Positions 49,168 through 57,447 of a DNA stretch of 64,000 nt are shown piece after piece. The stretch lies in the NCBI GenBank assembly GCA_934448295.1, contig CAKSEY010000017.1, positions 1 through 64,000 of the forward strand, written 5' to 3'. Under the pieces are notes generated by a model, which saw only the letters and a list, made by a program, of their open reading frames with translations, made no database searches and had not been told where the DNA came from. The stretch's first letter is position 1. Every line of letters begins with the position of its first letter. A program made the translations under genes and the position numbers. The stretch comes from an uncultured Oscillospiraceae bacterium (GTDB lineage: Bacteria > Bacillota > Clostridia > Oscillospirales > Ruminococcaceae).

Positions 49168-49322
49168 TGGGAATGACGACCTCCCTGTGGCGTTACGCCA
49201 CGAACCGCAAAGAGATTTTGCTGATGGCATCTGCGACAGAAATCCGCCGGGAAAACCCGGTGCTTTTCCGCATACGCAGGGCTGTCAGCTTTTTGTTTAT
49301 GCGGAGTTAGGAGGGTATTTTT
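49168..49322 (+). promoter_or_regulatory. Long structured leader of the antiporter gene
   Basis: At least four helices: GGGA/TCCC (49169-49185), GTGGCG/CGCCAC (49187-49201, three-base loop), CCGGG/CCCGG (49247-49260, AAAA loop) and CCGCAT/ATGCGG (49268-49304). The last helix encloses GCTGTCAGCTTTTTG, a small terminator-like piece. GACAG near 49234 could also pair with CTGTC near 49282, which would compete with it. This architecture suits a riboswitch or attenuator. I could not assign a class. Confidence 0.5.
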
Positions 49323-50510
49323 ATGTTACTTAGCGCTGCGCTTGTACTGCTGTCCGGGCTTATCCTCGGAGAAATTGCCGGGAAGCTCCGGCTGCCGAAG
49401 CTCACCGGAATGATAGCCTCCGGGATAATTCTCGGCGCGCTGGGCTGGCTGGCGCCGGAATTCATGGCGATTTCCGCCGACCTGCGGAAAATCGCGCTGA
49501 TAATCATTCTGACCCGCGCCGGGCTGAACCTGGAGCTGTCCGACCTGAAAAAATGCGGCCGCCCCGCCCTGCTGATGAGCTTCGTCCCGGCGGGCTGCGA
49601 AATAATCGGGGTCACTCTGCTGGCAATGCCGCTGCTCGGGCTTAACGTCACGGAAGCTGCGATGATGGGTTCCGTGCTGGCGGCGGTGTCTCCCGCCGTG
49701 GTGGTGCCGAAAATGCTCCGGCTGATGGAGGAAAAGCGCGGCACCGGAAAGCAGATACCGCAGATGATACTTGCAGGAGCCTCAATGGACGACGTGTTCG
49801 TAATCGTGATGTTCTCGGTATTTTCCGGGCTTTGCGCCGGCGGAGAGGTCTCCGCGCTCTCCATCGTGAACATTCCTGTGTCGATAGCCCTGGGAGCCGC
49901 CGTCGGCGTTGGCTGCGGGCTTCTGCTGGCGCTGCTGTTCGGGAAGCTGCATATGCGGGACAGCGTCAAGGTGGTTATCCTGCTGAGCGTTTCGTTCCTG
50001 CTGGTGACGCTGGAAAGCTCCCTGCCGGAATGGATAGGATTTTCCGGGCTGGTCGCCGTCATGACTAGCGGGATCGCGCTCCGCTGGAAGGCTCCGGAGC
50101 GCGCGATACGGGTTTCCGCGAAATACTCCCGCCTGTGGACGGCGGCTGAGCTACTGCTGTTCGTGCTGGTCGGCGCGGAGGTGGACGTTACCTCTGTGGG
50201 CGGGATATGGCTGCCGGTGCTCGGCGTGATATTCGGGGCTCTGCTGTTCCGCTTCGCGGGAGTGTTCCTGTGTATGCTCGGCACAAGGCTGAATTTCCGG
50301 GAGCGCCTGTTCTGCATGGTCGCGTATATGCCTAAGGCTACTGTGCAGGCGGCTATCGGCGGAGTTCCGCTTGCCATGGGGCTTTCCTGCGGAGCCACGG
50401 TGCTTTCCGGCGCGGTAATGGCGATCCTTGTGACCGCCACCCTCGGGGCGTTCCTGATAGACCTCGCCGCTCCCCGGCTTCTCGCCAGTGAAAAAACGGC
50501 TGTCGAATGA
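49323..50510 (+). CDS. Cation:proton antiporter (CPA family)
   Basis: A 395-residue membrane protein with about 12 helices of the NhaP/KefB-like CPA fold. GEIAGKLRLPKLTGMIASGI, VLAAVSPAVVVPKML, GASMDDVFVIVMFSVF with the pair of Asp, then YMPKATVQAAIGGVPLA. It swaps Na+ or K+ for protons. The start has AGGAGGG upstream. It is behind a long structured leader that could sense an ion or ligand. Confidence 0.88.
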   Translation: MLLSAALVLLSGLILGEIAGKLRLPKLTGMIASGIILGALGWLAPEFMAISADLRKIALIIILTRAGLNLELSDLKKCGRPALLMSFVPAGCEIIGVTLLAMPLLGLNVTEAAMMGSVLAAVSPAVVVPKMLRLMEEKRGTGKQIPQMILAGASMDDVFVIVMFSVFSGLCAGGEVSALSIVNIPVSIALGAAVGVGCGLLLALLFGKLHMRDSVKVVILLSVSFLLVTLESSLPEWIGFSGLVAVMTSGIALRWKAPERAIRVSAKYSRLWTAAELLLFVLVGAEVDVTSVGGIWLPVLGVIFGALLFRFAGVFLCMLGTRLNFRERLFCMVAYMPKATVQAAIGGVPLAMGLSCGATVLSGAVMAILVTATLGAFLIDLAAPRLLASEKTAVE

Positions 50511-50607
50511 CCGCGAACTTCTTCGGGATTTTCTGGCGGTTTTCACTTGACAAATATCCAAAAACGTGATATAATATATACGGAATCTTGAAAGAGGATT
50601 CCGTAAT

Positions 50608-50681
50608 GCGGATATAGTTTATCGGTAAAACATTAGCTTCCCAAGCTGAGGTGGTGGGTTCGACTCCCATTATCCGCTCCA
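50608..50681 (+). tRNA. tRNA-Gly(CCC)
   Basis: A 74-nt cloverleaf. The acceptor stem is GCGGATA/TATCCGC, the D-stem GTTT/AAAC, the anticodon stem TTAGC/GCTGA with loop TTCCCAA and anticodon CCC, and the T-arm has TTCGACT. CCA is encoded. A terminator follows. It lies at the edge of a phage-derived block and is a likely old integration site. Confidence 0.93.
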
Positions 50682-50691
50682 AAATAGCGAT

Positions 50692-50731
50692 CCCCGCCAG
50701 ATGGCTGTGCAAGCCGATTGGTGGGGGTTTT
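50692..50731 (+). terminator. Terminator of tRNA-Gly
   Basis: CCCCGCCA (50692-50699) pairs with TGGTGGGG (50719-50726) with one wobble, an inner GGCT/AGCC helix, then TTTTT. Confidence 0.85.
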
Positions 50732-50799
50732 TACTGTCTGTTTCAGTGAAATGAGCTGAATGTATTTTGCTATATTTTTGCGTATTTTTTCGTGAGTAT

Positions 50800-50819
50800 G
50801 GGTGTCAACAGGGTGTCAA
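50800..50819. repeat. Pair of 9-bp direct repeats next to the phage block
   Basis: GGGTGTCAA occurs at 50800-50808 and 50811-50819. Such GGTGTCAA pairs are found near tRNA attachment sites of tyrosine-integrase phages in Clostridia, where they act as arm-type sites. No integrase gene is in this window. Confidence 0.5.
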
Positions 50820-50907
50820 GTTTACGGCGCAAACTGTTTGTCCTAGTTTTTGACGTCCGATTTGACTAAATTGAAGCTGCCCAAGTTTTATGACTGATTT
50901 TGTGCAA

Positions 50908-50951
50908 AATAATGAATTCCCCGGAGCCAGCGCCCCGGGGAACACATTATT
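50908..50951 (-). terminator. Terminator at the end of the phage-tail operon
   Basis: Inner stem 50917-50924 with 50935-50942 (8 bp) and outer AATAATG/CATTATT (50908-50914 with 50945-50951), overlapping the amidase stop. Confidence 0.75.
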
Positions 50952-51558
50952 TCACCTGCACAACAAACGCACTGAACCCCGCCTGCCTGATTTTCTCGAC
51001 ATAAGCCTCCGCGTTATCCTTGCTCCCGAAAGCCCCCACCTGCACGCGGTACAGCGCCCTGGACTTGTGGTCTGAGGTAATACGCTCATGCAGAGCCGCC
51101 CAGCGGTTCTCGTCAACGTAGTAAGCCGGGCAGAGCTTCCCGGTGAGATCGTAGTGCCGAAGCACCTTAGCCGCCGGAATCTTGTACTTAGCCATCAGGC
51201 TGCGCACCAGTTCCTCCAGGGCGGCGATGGATTTCTCCTCGAACCTGCCGGATTTCTGCTTGTAGCACACCTCAATGTGAATGGTATCCGCGTTCTGGTT
51301 CGCGGCGGCGTAGGCTATCTCGCTGTCCGGAACGCACCGGATAATTTCGCCGTCAAGCCCGACTATGTACTTCGCGGACGTCCAGCTTTCCGGCTTGTCT
51401 GCGAACATTCCGGCGGCGACATTCTTCCAGAACTTTGCGAGACGCGCCGAAGAAGCCCCGCAGTCCCCGGTGTAGTGCACGCAAATGCGCTTTGGCGTGG
51501 ATTTCCTGCCGGAACGGTTGTACTTATTCATCGGGATAAGGCTGTCAGTTATCGTCAT
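50947..51558 (-). CDS. Endolysin: N-acetylmuramoyl-L-alanine amidase with SPOR domain
   Basis: A 203-residue lysin. The amidase_2 domain has KRICVHYTGDCGASSARLAK, the zinc ligands in VHYT and VLRHYDLTGKLCPAYYV, and the last 35 residues are a SPOR domain (YRVQVGAFGSKDNAEAYVEK). It cleaves peptide stems from MurNAc and the SPOR part binds denuded glycan. The start at 51558 follows GGAGGAGAGC. It is last in the tail operon after two small membrane proteins, as a lysis cassette. Confidence 0.9.
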   Translation of the reverse strand: MTITDSLIPMNKYNRSGRKSTPKRICVHYTGDCGASSARLAKFWKNVAAGMFADKPESWTSAKYIVGLDGEIIRCVPDSEIAYAAANQNADTIHIEVCYKQKSGRFEEKSIAALEELVRSLMAKYKIPAAKVLRHYDLTGKLCPAYYVDENRWAALHERITSDHKSRALYRVQVGAFGSKDNAEAYVEKIRQAGFSAFVVQVK

Positions 51559-51766
51559 TGCTCTCCTCCTTGCTGTGGGAGCTGTCCGCCAGACCCTCGC
51601 CGACCATGTAGCCTATCACCGCCGCTCCGCTGAGAATACATCCGGAAACCGTTTCCGCCGTTTCAGACGAGCCGCCGAACGCCACGATAAGTCCCGCGGC
51701 GAATCCCGCGAGAGCCATCCACAGCTTACGGCTGGTGAGCTTTCTCTTCCAGTCGATTTTATTCAT
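51545..51766 (-). CDS. Holin-like small membrane protein
   Basis: A 73-residue protein. It has a basic start (MNKIDWKRKLTSRKLW), then two hydrophobic stretches (MALAGFAAGLIVAFGG and GCILSGAAVIGYMVGEGLAD) and an acidic tail. This matches the phage holin layout and it lies just before an amidase gene. It overlaps both neighbours by several bases. Confidence 0.8.
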   Translation of the reverse strand: MNKIDWKRKLTSRKLWMALAGFAAGLIVAFGGSSETAETVSGCILSGAAVIGYMVGEGLADSSHSKEESNDDN

Positions 51767-51989
51767 GTCGTTTCTCCTCCTGTTCCAGATCCTCGATCCT
51801 GTGATTGATCACCTTTATCTGCTCCTCGACCACCGGCATGCGGCGGGCGAAATTGTTGTGCTCAGCGACCTTGTTTTCAAGCTGCTGGATCCTGCACGCG
51901 GTCAGCTTTGAGCTGACCAGTATTCCGCCCAGCGAACCGCCGAGCGTTCCTATCAGCGATATCACCGCCACAATTACACTGCTGTCCAT
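51759..51989 (-). CDS. Small membrane coiled-coil protein of the lysis cassette (XhlA/BhlA-like)
   Basis: A 76-residue protein. It begins with a membrane helix (VIVAVISLIGTLGGSLGGIL) and has a coiled coil after it (IQQLENKVAEHNNFARRM). That is the reverse of XhlA, which has the helix at the C-terminal end. It is in the same position as hemolysin XhlA/BhlA-type genes next to holin and amidase. Its start overlaps the fibre gene stop by 1 bp (TAATG). Confidence 0.65.
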   Translation of the reverse strand: MDSSVIVAVISLIGTLGGSLGGILVSSKLTACRIQQLENKVAEHNNFARRMPVVEEQIKVINHRIEDLEQEEKRHE

Positions 51990-52888
51990 TATGAACCTCC
52001 TTCCAGCGCCTTGATTCTCAGCACCTCGTCTGAATACACGGGCGCCTTAAAGGGCGTTGCACAGCCGCCGATTTCGAGCTTCATCCAGTCGGCGGTCACG
52101 TCCACCGCTTCGTTCAGACCATGCACCAGATTGCACTCCAGCCGCGTTGCTTCTGCGGATATCGCGGCGGTGACGTGATATGTCCCCGGAGCGGTAAACA
52201 CCTCGGACGACAGCCAGTTCACACCGTCGTACATCTGAAGCAGAGCCCTGCCTGTTATTTCGCGTATCTTTACGGAAAATGTCACGGTCATGCCCTTGAG
52301 CGGGGCGAAGTCCTTGACGTTTTGGCTCAGCAGATAATTCCAGCTTGCGGTACCATCGTCAATAACACGCGCACCTCCGTCAAGGTATTTTACTGTGTTT
52401 TCGGTAGCCGTTCCCCAACAGTCCATTATTGCGGTCGTGCCATGGTAGTCCGTTTCACCGGATGTGTTCACGCGGAAATCCGGGTTCATCAGCAGATTGG
52501 GATTACTCAGGCTGTTCCAGTCCTCTTTTTCAGCAACGGTGACGTGTATCTCCGTATTCCCCGCGTGAGCCTCAATAGCGGCTCTTGCGACCTCGTCAGC
52601 GCCGGAGCCGCCGGACTGCGCTGACGTCTTAAAAGGGCACGACGTGTAGTCTGAGCCTACAAGCTGCACCGAGCCAGTTCCGAGCAGGTACACAGTCCCG
52701 CTGGCTCCGTAAATCGCCGCTGCCTGTCCCGCTGGAATTGATACAACCCCGTCAGCCCCCGCCGAGATTCCCGCCGAAGCCGAAGCGTACACCGCCGCCG
52801 TTCCGTCATTCCGGAGCCACGCGTTAGCGCCGCCGGAATACTCCACCTTAATTTCCCCGCCTGTGAGGGGAATTGTTTTGCTTGTCAT
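51989..52888 (-). CDS. Phage tail fibre/baseplate-associated protein with carbohydrate-binding-like domain
   Basis: A 299-residue protein with a Gly/Ala/Ser-rich N-terminal beta region (GGEIKVEYSGGANAWLRNDG) and a C-terminal part with LLMNPDFRVNTSGETDYHGT, then LLQMYDGVNWLSS. The latter is like carbohydrate-binding modules on phage receptor-binding proteins. It follows a tail-associated protein gene. GGAGG precedes the ATG. Probably part of the receptor-binding apparatus. Confidence 0.6.
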   Translation of the reverse strand: MTSKTIPLTGGEIKVEYSGGANAWLRNDGTAAVYASASAGISAGADGVVSIPAGQAAAIYGASGTVYLLGTGSVQLVGSDYTSCPFKTSAQSGGSGADEVARAAIEAHAGNTEIHVTVAEKEDWNSLSNPNLLMNPDFRVNTSGETDYHGTTAIMDCWGTATENTVKYLDGGARVIDDGTASWNYLLSQNVKDFAPLKGMTVTFSVKIREITGRALLQMYDGVNWLSSEVFTAPGTYHVTAAISAEATRLECNLVHGLNEAVDVTADWMKLEIGGCATPFKAPVYSDEVLRIKALEGGS

Positions 52889-52898
52889 GAATTACCTC

Positions 52899-54818
52899 CT
52901 ATTGAGTGCTGAGCACTATCTGATGTATGTCCATATATGTTGTGTAAATTAAGCTTTCCGTACCGTGGGAAACGCCGAAACTGAGATAATGCGCCCCGGA
53001 GAGCTGAGAAATATCGACCTCATACCAGACAGGCGTTCCGGGAGCGGCGTAGTTCTGGGAAACTATATCACAGTCGCCCAGCTTGACCCAGCCCGAGAAA
53101 TCATACGCAGTGCCTGACTGCACCGCCGCCGGAGCTCCAGTGCGGAAATACGCGGCGCCGGTCAGGGAGCTGTAATTGCGGAACAGCACCGCCTGCACCC
53201 TCAGCTTTCTATATTTCGTGAGGTCGATTTTTTCGTTGCTCTGAATCACCACCGCGTTAGTACGTCCGTCTATCGAGTTAGACGGCCCGTAGGACTTTGA
53301 AAGCTGTGCGGCAGCAGCGCCGCTTGTACAGTTGATTTTATCGAGACCAGAATGATTCTGCGATTCGGGGCCTCTCTTAGTAAACCCGGTGAGCCCGCCG
53401 CCGAACTGCCACTGCCCATTCAGCCCCGTGAACAGCACGAGATCCGCCATCACGCTGATTCCCCGCGCCATAGCCACCGCCCAGAACACCGCGTTATGCA
53501 AGGCAACGTCTGTAATTCCGGAGGGTATTTCCGGCTCCAGGCTGTTCCCGTTGCTGTCGCTGATTTTCGAAATAAGCCCGGTTTCCGCGTCCTTTTCGGC
53601 GGTGTATGTCACGCCGTTGAGCTTCACGGAATCGTCGGAAATGTACTGGTATTTCGTGACCACCCACGCCGGAGAAGCGCTTTTCCCGCCCTCGTTCCGA
53701 ACCGTTTTCTGAGTGACCTCGCCTTTTTTCTGGTACTGGTCAAGCAGCTTCGGCTTGGATTCCCCGAGCGTGAGTTTCACGGAATACTCCGTCCCGGAGC
53801 GCCGCACTGTCGCCGCCGAAATAACGCTGTCGAGCTGCAAGCTCCGCTCCCGGTCGTAAACCGTCACAACTGTGCCTACATCATACAGAACGCCGTAATC
53901 CAACGGGTTCCCGGCTTCAATGGTCAGGGAATCCGTTTCGTTCATGCGGTCGGCCATATTCTGCTCGGCTTCCGGAGCATAATCCTGCCTGTCCATGCTG
54001 TCCGTTGCAAGCGAACAGTATTCCTCCCGGCGGTCATAGCCTACAAATACGGCGCGCCCGGAATCATCGCCGCTCTGCGGATATTGAACCACCGTCCCGC
54101 CGATGTCCAGGAACAGCGCGTTTTTCGCGGCGGTAACTCCGACCTCCCGGGTCATTGTGGAAACATTGTGCGTCTGCGCCGAAAATATCACCCGGTTTCG
54201 CTCGGACTGATTCGCGCTGCGGTCGACCTGCTCGGCTACATCAAACACGAATATCGACTTGTCGTTCGCGGCGTTCCCGCTGACCGAGACCCTCCACCCC
54301 AGCTTTGCCGCCCCGCATATCTCGGTCACGAGGTCGTGCAGATTCTGGAGCCGCGGCATAGCCTTGTCCTCCGTCAGACCCCTCAGTTTGTCCTCCGCGA
54401 CCCCGAATCTCGGCAGATTCCTGTTTGAATCCAACTCGCAGTCTACAAGATTCGCGGAAACAAAGTGCTTGATGATGGTTTCGGAAACGCCCTTCTGGAG
54501 GTCGTACCCGTCATCTGCGGCCGAAAGCGTGAGCCTGTCGCAGAGCAGTCCGTTCAGGTCGTACCCGGTGAGCGTTATCTTGTCCAGAGTAGTTTTGATG
54601 TTCTTCACGATGAGTGCGTCCCCGGAATCCGTCATCAGGACAGAGCCTACAAGCAGCCTGTCCCGGAACCGCGTGCTCACCGGAAGCTCCGCCGTGAACG
54701 TGCCCGCGCCGTTGAAATACTTCTCATACTCATACGAAACGCAGTCGCATATATCGCCGGTTTTCTGCTCCGCCCAGGTCTTGCCGTCCTCCGGCGGCTT
54801 GAATATGGAAATAACCAC
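52899..54818 (-). CDS. Siphovirus ReqiPepy6 Gp37-like tail-associated protein
   Basis: A 639-residue protein. The first 350 residues match Gp37-like tail proteins: CDCVSYEYEKYFNGAGTFTA, LIVKNIKTTLDKITLTGYDL, NGLLCDRLTL and SLQLDSVISAATVRRSG. This is the baseplate hub or tail tip position. The C-terminal 250 residues are a different, Gly/Ser-rich domain with SGITDVALHNAVFW and FRNYSSLTGAAYFRTG, likely involved in receptor binding. The start is a GTG that shares one base with the Dit stop. Confidence 0.8.
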   Translation of the reverse strand: MVISIFKPPEDGKTWAEQKTGDICDCVSYEYEKYFNGAGTFTAELPVSTRFRDRLLVGSVLMTDSGDALIVKNIKTTLDKITLTGYDLNGLLCDRLTLSAADDGYDLQKGVSETIIKHFVSANLVDCELDSNRNLPRFGVAEDKLRGLTEDKAMPRLQNLHDLVTEICGAAKLGWRVSVSGNAANDKSIFVFDVAEQVDRSANQSERNRVIFSAQTHNVSTMTREVGVTAAKNALFLDIGGTVVQYPQSGDDSGRAVFVGYDRREEYCSLATDSMDRQDYAPEAEQNMADRMNETDSLTIEAGNPLDYGVLYDVGTVVTVYDRERSLQLDSVISAATVRRSGTEYSVKLTLGESKPKLLDQYQKKGEVTQKTVRNEGGKSASPAWVVTKYQYISDDSVKLNGVTYTAEKDAETGLISKISDSNGNSLEPEIPSGITDVALHNAVFWAVAMARGISVMADLVLFTGLNGQWQFGGGLTGFTKRGPESQNHSGLDKINCTSGAAAAQLSKSYGPSNSIDGRTNAVVIQSNEKIDLTKYRKLRVQAVLFRNYSSLTGAAYFRTGAPAAVQSGTAYDFSGWVKLGDCDIVSQNYAAPGTPVWYEVDISQLSGAHYLSFGVSHGTESLIYTTYMDIHQIVLSTQ

Positions 54819-55615
54819 TAATTCACCCCCATGTATAGATTTCTCCAGCGTATCTTTGCCGGATTGCTCCCCGAACCTACCCCCAGCACCTGTATCTCAT
54901 TATCCCCGGGAGCCAGCCGGAAGAACTCGCTGTCAACGGTCAGCAGGTGATTGGCAAGCGTTCCGTCCGCGAGAGTGACGGTACATTCCCGGGTATCCAC
55001 AACGCAGCCGGAGCCCGGCGCTATCGCGAAAGCAACGCCCTTCCCGACAGTCCGGTTATAGATAGTCGGCTGAGACCCGCCTGCGGGAACGTCAACGCAA
55101 AGCGGCACGGCAAGCCCGCAGGAATTCGTGACAGTCACCGTGCCTGCGGAAGCCGAAACCTCAAGGCTCTGCTCCGCGCAGTCCTCCCAGCAGGGGAAAT
55201 CGGCTACAAGGCTGAACGAAGCCGAAAACAGGAACGGCAGGGTCTCTGAGAGCTTCGGAGTTTCCACCGTGCGGCACTTTATCCGCCGGAAATTCACGCC
55301 GTCAGACCAGACAAGCCAGCCCTCGTGCAGCGGGACGAACACCTTCAGCAGCTTCTCCCAGACCGCGAGAGCCCCCGCCCGGGAATACTTTCCGTTCTCG
55401 GTCGCCGTGAACTGCACCGGGACTACGATAGTCCGCGCCGTGAGGTTCGTGGAGATAGTCCGCTGACCGTCAAGCTCCACCGGGCAGTAAGTCACCGCAG
55501 TTGCCCCTGCGGAACTACCGTCAAAGTTCTTCAGGTCGAGGTGCATTGTCCTGCTCTCGGAGGAAAACTCCGCGGACAGCCCGTTTACAAGGTTCGTGTA
55601 AGTCAGTTTTCTCAT
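54818..55615 (-). CDS. Phage distal tail protein (Dit, siphovirus type)
   Basis: A 265-residue protein of the sipho_tail/Dit family. It begins MRKLTYTNLVNGLSAEFSSE. The N-terminal belt domain is visible with FTATENGKYSRAGALAVWEK, and the second half is a galectin-like beta domain. Dit makes the hub that joins the tail tube to the tip proteins. It is followed by the tail tip gene. Confidence 0.82.
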   Translation of the reverse strand: MRKLTYTNLVNGLSAEFSSESRTMHLDLKNFDGSSAGATAVTYCPVELDGQRTISTNLTARTIVVPVQFTATENGKYSRAGALAVWEKLLKVFVPLHEGWLVWSDGVNFRRIKCRTVETPKLSETLPFLFSASFSLVADFPCWEDCAEQSLEVSASAGTVTVTNSCGLAVPLCVDVPAGGSQPTIYNRTVGKGVAFAIAPGSGCVVDTRECTVTLADGTLANHLLTVDSEFFRLAPGDNEIQVLGVGSGSNPAKIRWRNLYMGVN

Positions 55616-55640
55616 GATTCACCACCTTTTGGATAAAAGG

Positions 55641-55668
55641 AAAAGCACCTACAAATGTAAGTGCTTTT
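55641..55668 (-). terminator. Terminator between the small acidic protein and Dit
   Basis: An AAAAGCAC/GTGCTTTT stem at 55641-55648 with 55661-55668, followed by CC and TTTT on the minus strand. It follows the small acidic protein gene. Confidence 0.75.
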
Positions 55669-55686
55669 GATTATTCGATTATGCTG

Positions 55687-55923
55687 TTATTCTTCGTCAT
55701 CGTCCGTCAGTATCAGCGGCGGGGGATTGTCAAGGTCAATGCCCTCGATTTCCGTCCATATCCATCCGAGAATATCTGATGTTGTTTCCTCCGGATTGTC
55801 CTTGATATGCTGTATTATATCGTCAAGCCTGCCGGGATTATCTCTGGCGTGAAGCAACACTCCGTGAACAAAGTCGGAATAGCTGTCCGAAACCTGCAAC
55901 AAAAGCTGTTTTAACTCGTCCAT
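55687..55923 (-). CDS. Small acidic protein, candidate immunity protein
   Basis: A 78-residue helical, strongly acidic protein (MDELKQLLLQVSDSYSDFVH, ending LILTDDDEE). It starts 1 bp after the portal gene stop, with GGGGAG upstream, and is followed by a terminator. Phage structural genes do not usually have such a partner. Small acidic proteins directly after a toxin domain often are immunity proteins. I infer that role only from position and charge. No family is recognised. Confidence 0.6.
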   Translation of the reverse strand: MDELKQLLLQVSDSYSDFVHGVLLHARDNPGRLDDIIQHIKDNPEETTSDILGWIWTEIEGIDLDNPPPLILTDDDEE

Positions 55924-55924
55924 G

Positions 55925-57439
55925 TTAATTTCTCCCCTTGTCGATGAATGTGTAATCGTCAAATCCGTTATTTAAAAAGCTGTAACGATAATATGTATCT
56001 TTCCAAATCGAAAAATGAACGCACCGCTTTTTCCCCGCGTATTTCCCGTAATTCGTATTTATCTCGCTTACGATCTTCCGATATTCGCCCTTGCTCATGC
56101 GGACGCCCATCGGAACGCTTCCGGCGAACTTTCCGCCCTTGCCCTTGACCCAGTTGGTTTTCTTTCGTATCTCTGGTTCTATTATATCACCCTGCGCGCC
56201 GTGTGTCAAGGTATTCTGCGCGGTGTTCTGAGTGATCCCGGTGTTCGGCGTGATGATATCCCCGGATTTCGGGTCGTACAGCACATCGGCAAGCCCCAGC
56301 TTCATATAGTTGAAGCCCAGCGGCGGGAGGTTCTCCCGGTAACGCACCTCGTCAATGCTCATGATGTTGTTCTGGAGCGCCACGGAGTACGCATTGAAGC
56401 GGCTGACCATATCTCCCTTGAGCAGCTCCGAGGTGTCCAGCGCGAAATACAGCCCCTGCGCCTTTTCCGCCTCGGTGAGAAGCGAACGGTTCAGCGCCGA
56501 CTGATACGCCTCTACCACCGGGATTATCGCGGTGCGCACCGCCGACATATATTCCTCCGTGGAAGCCTTTCCCGCTACGACTGCGGACGAAAGCCCGAAC
56601 GCCTGCGCGATGAGCTCCGCGTTGGTGAGCTTGTGCTCGTTGAGCTGCATTTCCACCGAGGAATTGCCCGCCGGCGTGAATTTAACGCCGTCGTTCAGCA
56701 CCACCATGTTGTTCTCGTTTGAAGCGTACATCTCCCGCCAGCCGCTTTTCAGCTCGTCCATCGCACCATTCGAGAGCCTGCGCTCCGCCTGGAGGAACCC
56801 CTTTTTGGAGCCGCCGGTTTTCGCAACGGTGCGCTCGTATATCATCTCATCATAGGCGGTAACGAGCAGGTCTGGAATCTGCTCCAGCAGACCTACACCG
56901 GTCACGCCGTTGCGGCTGCCGCGCGTTACTATAACGAATTCCCAGGGATAATACTGCCTGCCGCCGACATTTATCATGGCTTCCTTGAAAATCGGGTCGG
57001 CGTTCACCGAAACGCTCACCGCCTGCTTTCTGACGTACCTCAGCGATATCACAGCCGTGCTGTATTTCTGTATGTACATGAATCCCGAGCCGTACAGCAG
57101 CATATCCCGCGTCTGAGCCTTCCGGGCTTCGTAAGCGGTGAGCAGGTCGCCGCCGTCGTCGTTCAGCAGCGAAACGCGGACGTCCCCGGAGATCTCCTCG
57201 GCGGTCTGGTGTACCTGGCAGTCGCGGTACAGCTTCACCGGAAGCCGCGCCGCCGTGTCCGCTACAAAGTCCACGCAGGCGGCGAACGCCGCAATGGACA
57301 CAGCCTTTTTCTCGTCCATCTGGCTGCCGCCTATGAGCGAACGCAGAAGCACGTCCGAGCACTCCGGCGTGACCTCCGCGCCCTGTTCCGCAGCGGGCTC
57401 CGCGCGTTTCTCCCGCCTGAAAAAATCAAGTAATCCCAT
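55925..57439 (-). CDS. Phage portal protein with an extra C-terminal domain
   Basis: A 504-residue protein. Residues about 1-390 are an HK97-type portal: GLLDFFRREKR, AAFAACVDFVADTAARLPVK, RGSRNGVTGVGLLEQI and IAQAFGLSSAVVAG. The usual portal ends near 400. A linker rich in T, N and Q follows, then a domain of about 90 residues (417-504) with TNWVKGKGGKFAGSVPMGVR, MSKGEYRKIVSEI, HFSIWKDTYYRYSF and FDDYTFIDKGRN. This resembles the effector domains seen at the ends of phage MuF proteins. It is placed between the tape measure and tail tip genes, which is unusual. Confidence 0.85.
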   Translation of the reverse strand: MGLLDFFRREKRAEPAAEQGAEVTPECSDVLLRSLIGGSQMDEKKAVSIAAFAACVDFVADTAARLPVKLYRDCQVHQTAEEISGDVRVSLLNDDGGDLLTAYEARKAQTRDMLLYGSGFMYIQKYSTAVISLRYVRKQAVSVSVNADPIFKEAMINVGGRQYYPWEFVIVTRGSRNGVTGVGLLEQIPDLLVTAYDEMIYERTVAKTGGSKKGFLQAERRLSNGAMDELKSGWREMYASNENNMVVLNDGVKFTPAGNSSVEMQLNEHKLTNAELIAQAFGLSSAVVAGKASTEEYMSAVRTAIIPVVEAYQSALNRSLLTEAEKAQGLYFALDTSELLKGDMVSRFNAYSVALQNNIMSIDEVRYRENLPPLGFNYMKLGLADVLYDPKSGDIITPNTGITQNTAQNTLTHGAQGDIIEPEIRKKTNWVKGKGGKFAGSVPMGVRMSKGEYRKIVSEINTNYGKYAGKKRCVHFSIWKDTYYRYSFLNNGFDDYTFIDKGRN

Positions 57440-57447
57440 ATTTCCTC

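Noticed and set aside
49168..49240. Fluoride riboswitch before the antiporter
   Set aside because: GAACCGC and GCTGATG look right, but the loop at 49173-49181 does not pair with the GCATC that follows GATG. A full match could not be claimed.
50353..50712. 119-residue minus-strand frame over the antiporter end and tRNA
   Set aside because: It runs across a well-supported tRNA and the antiporter gene and has no ribosome site.
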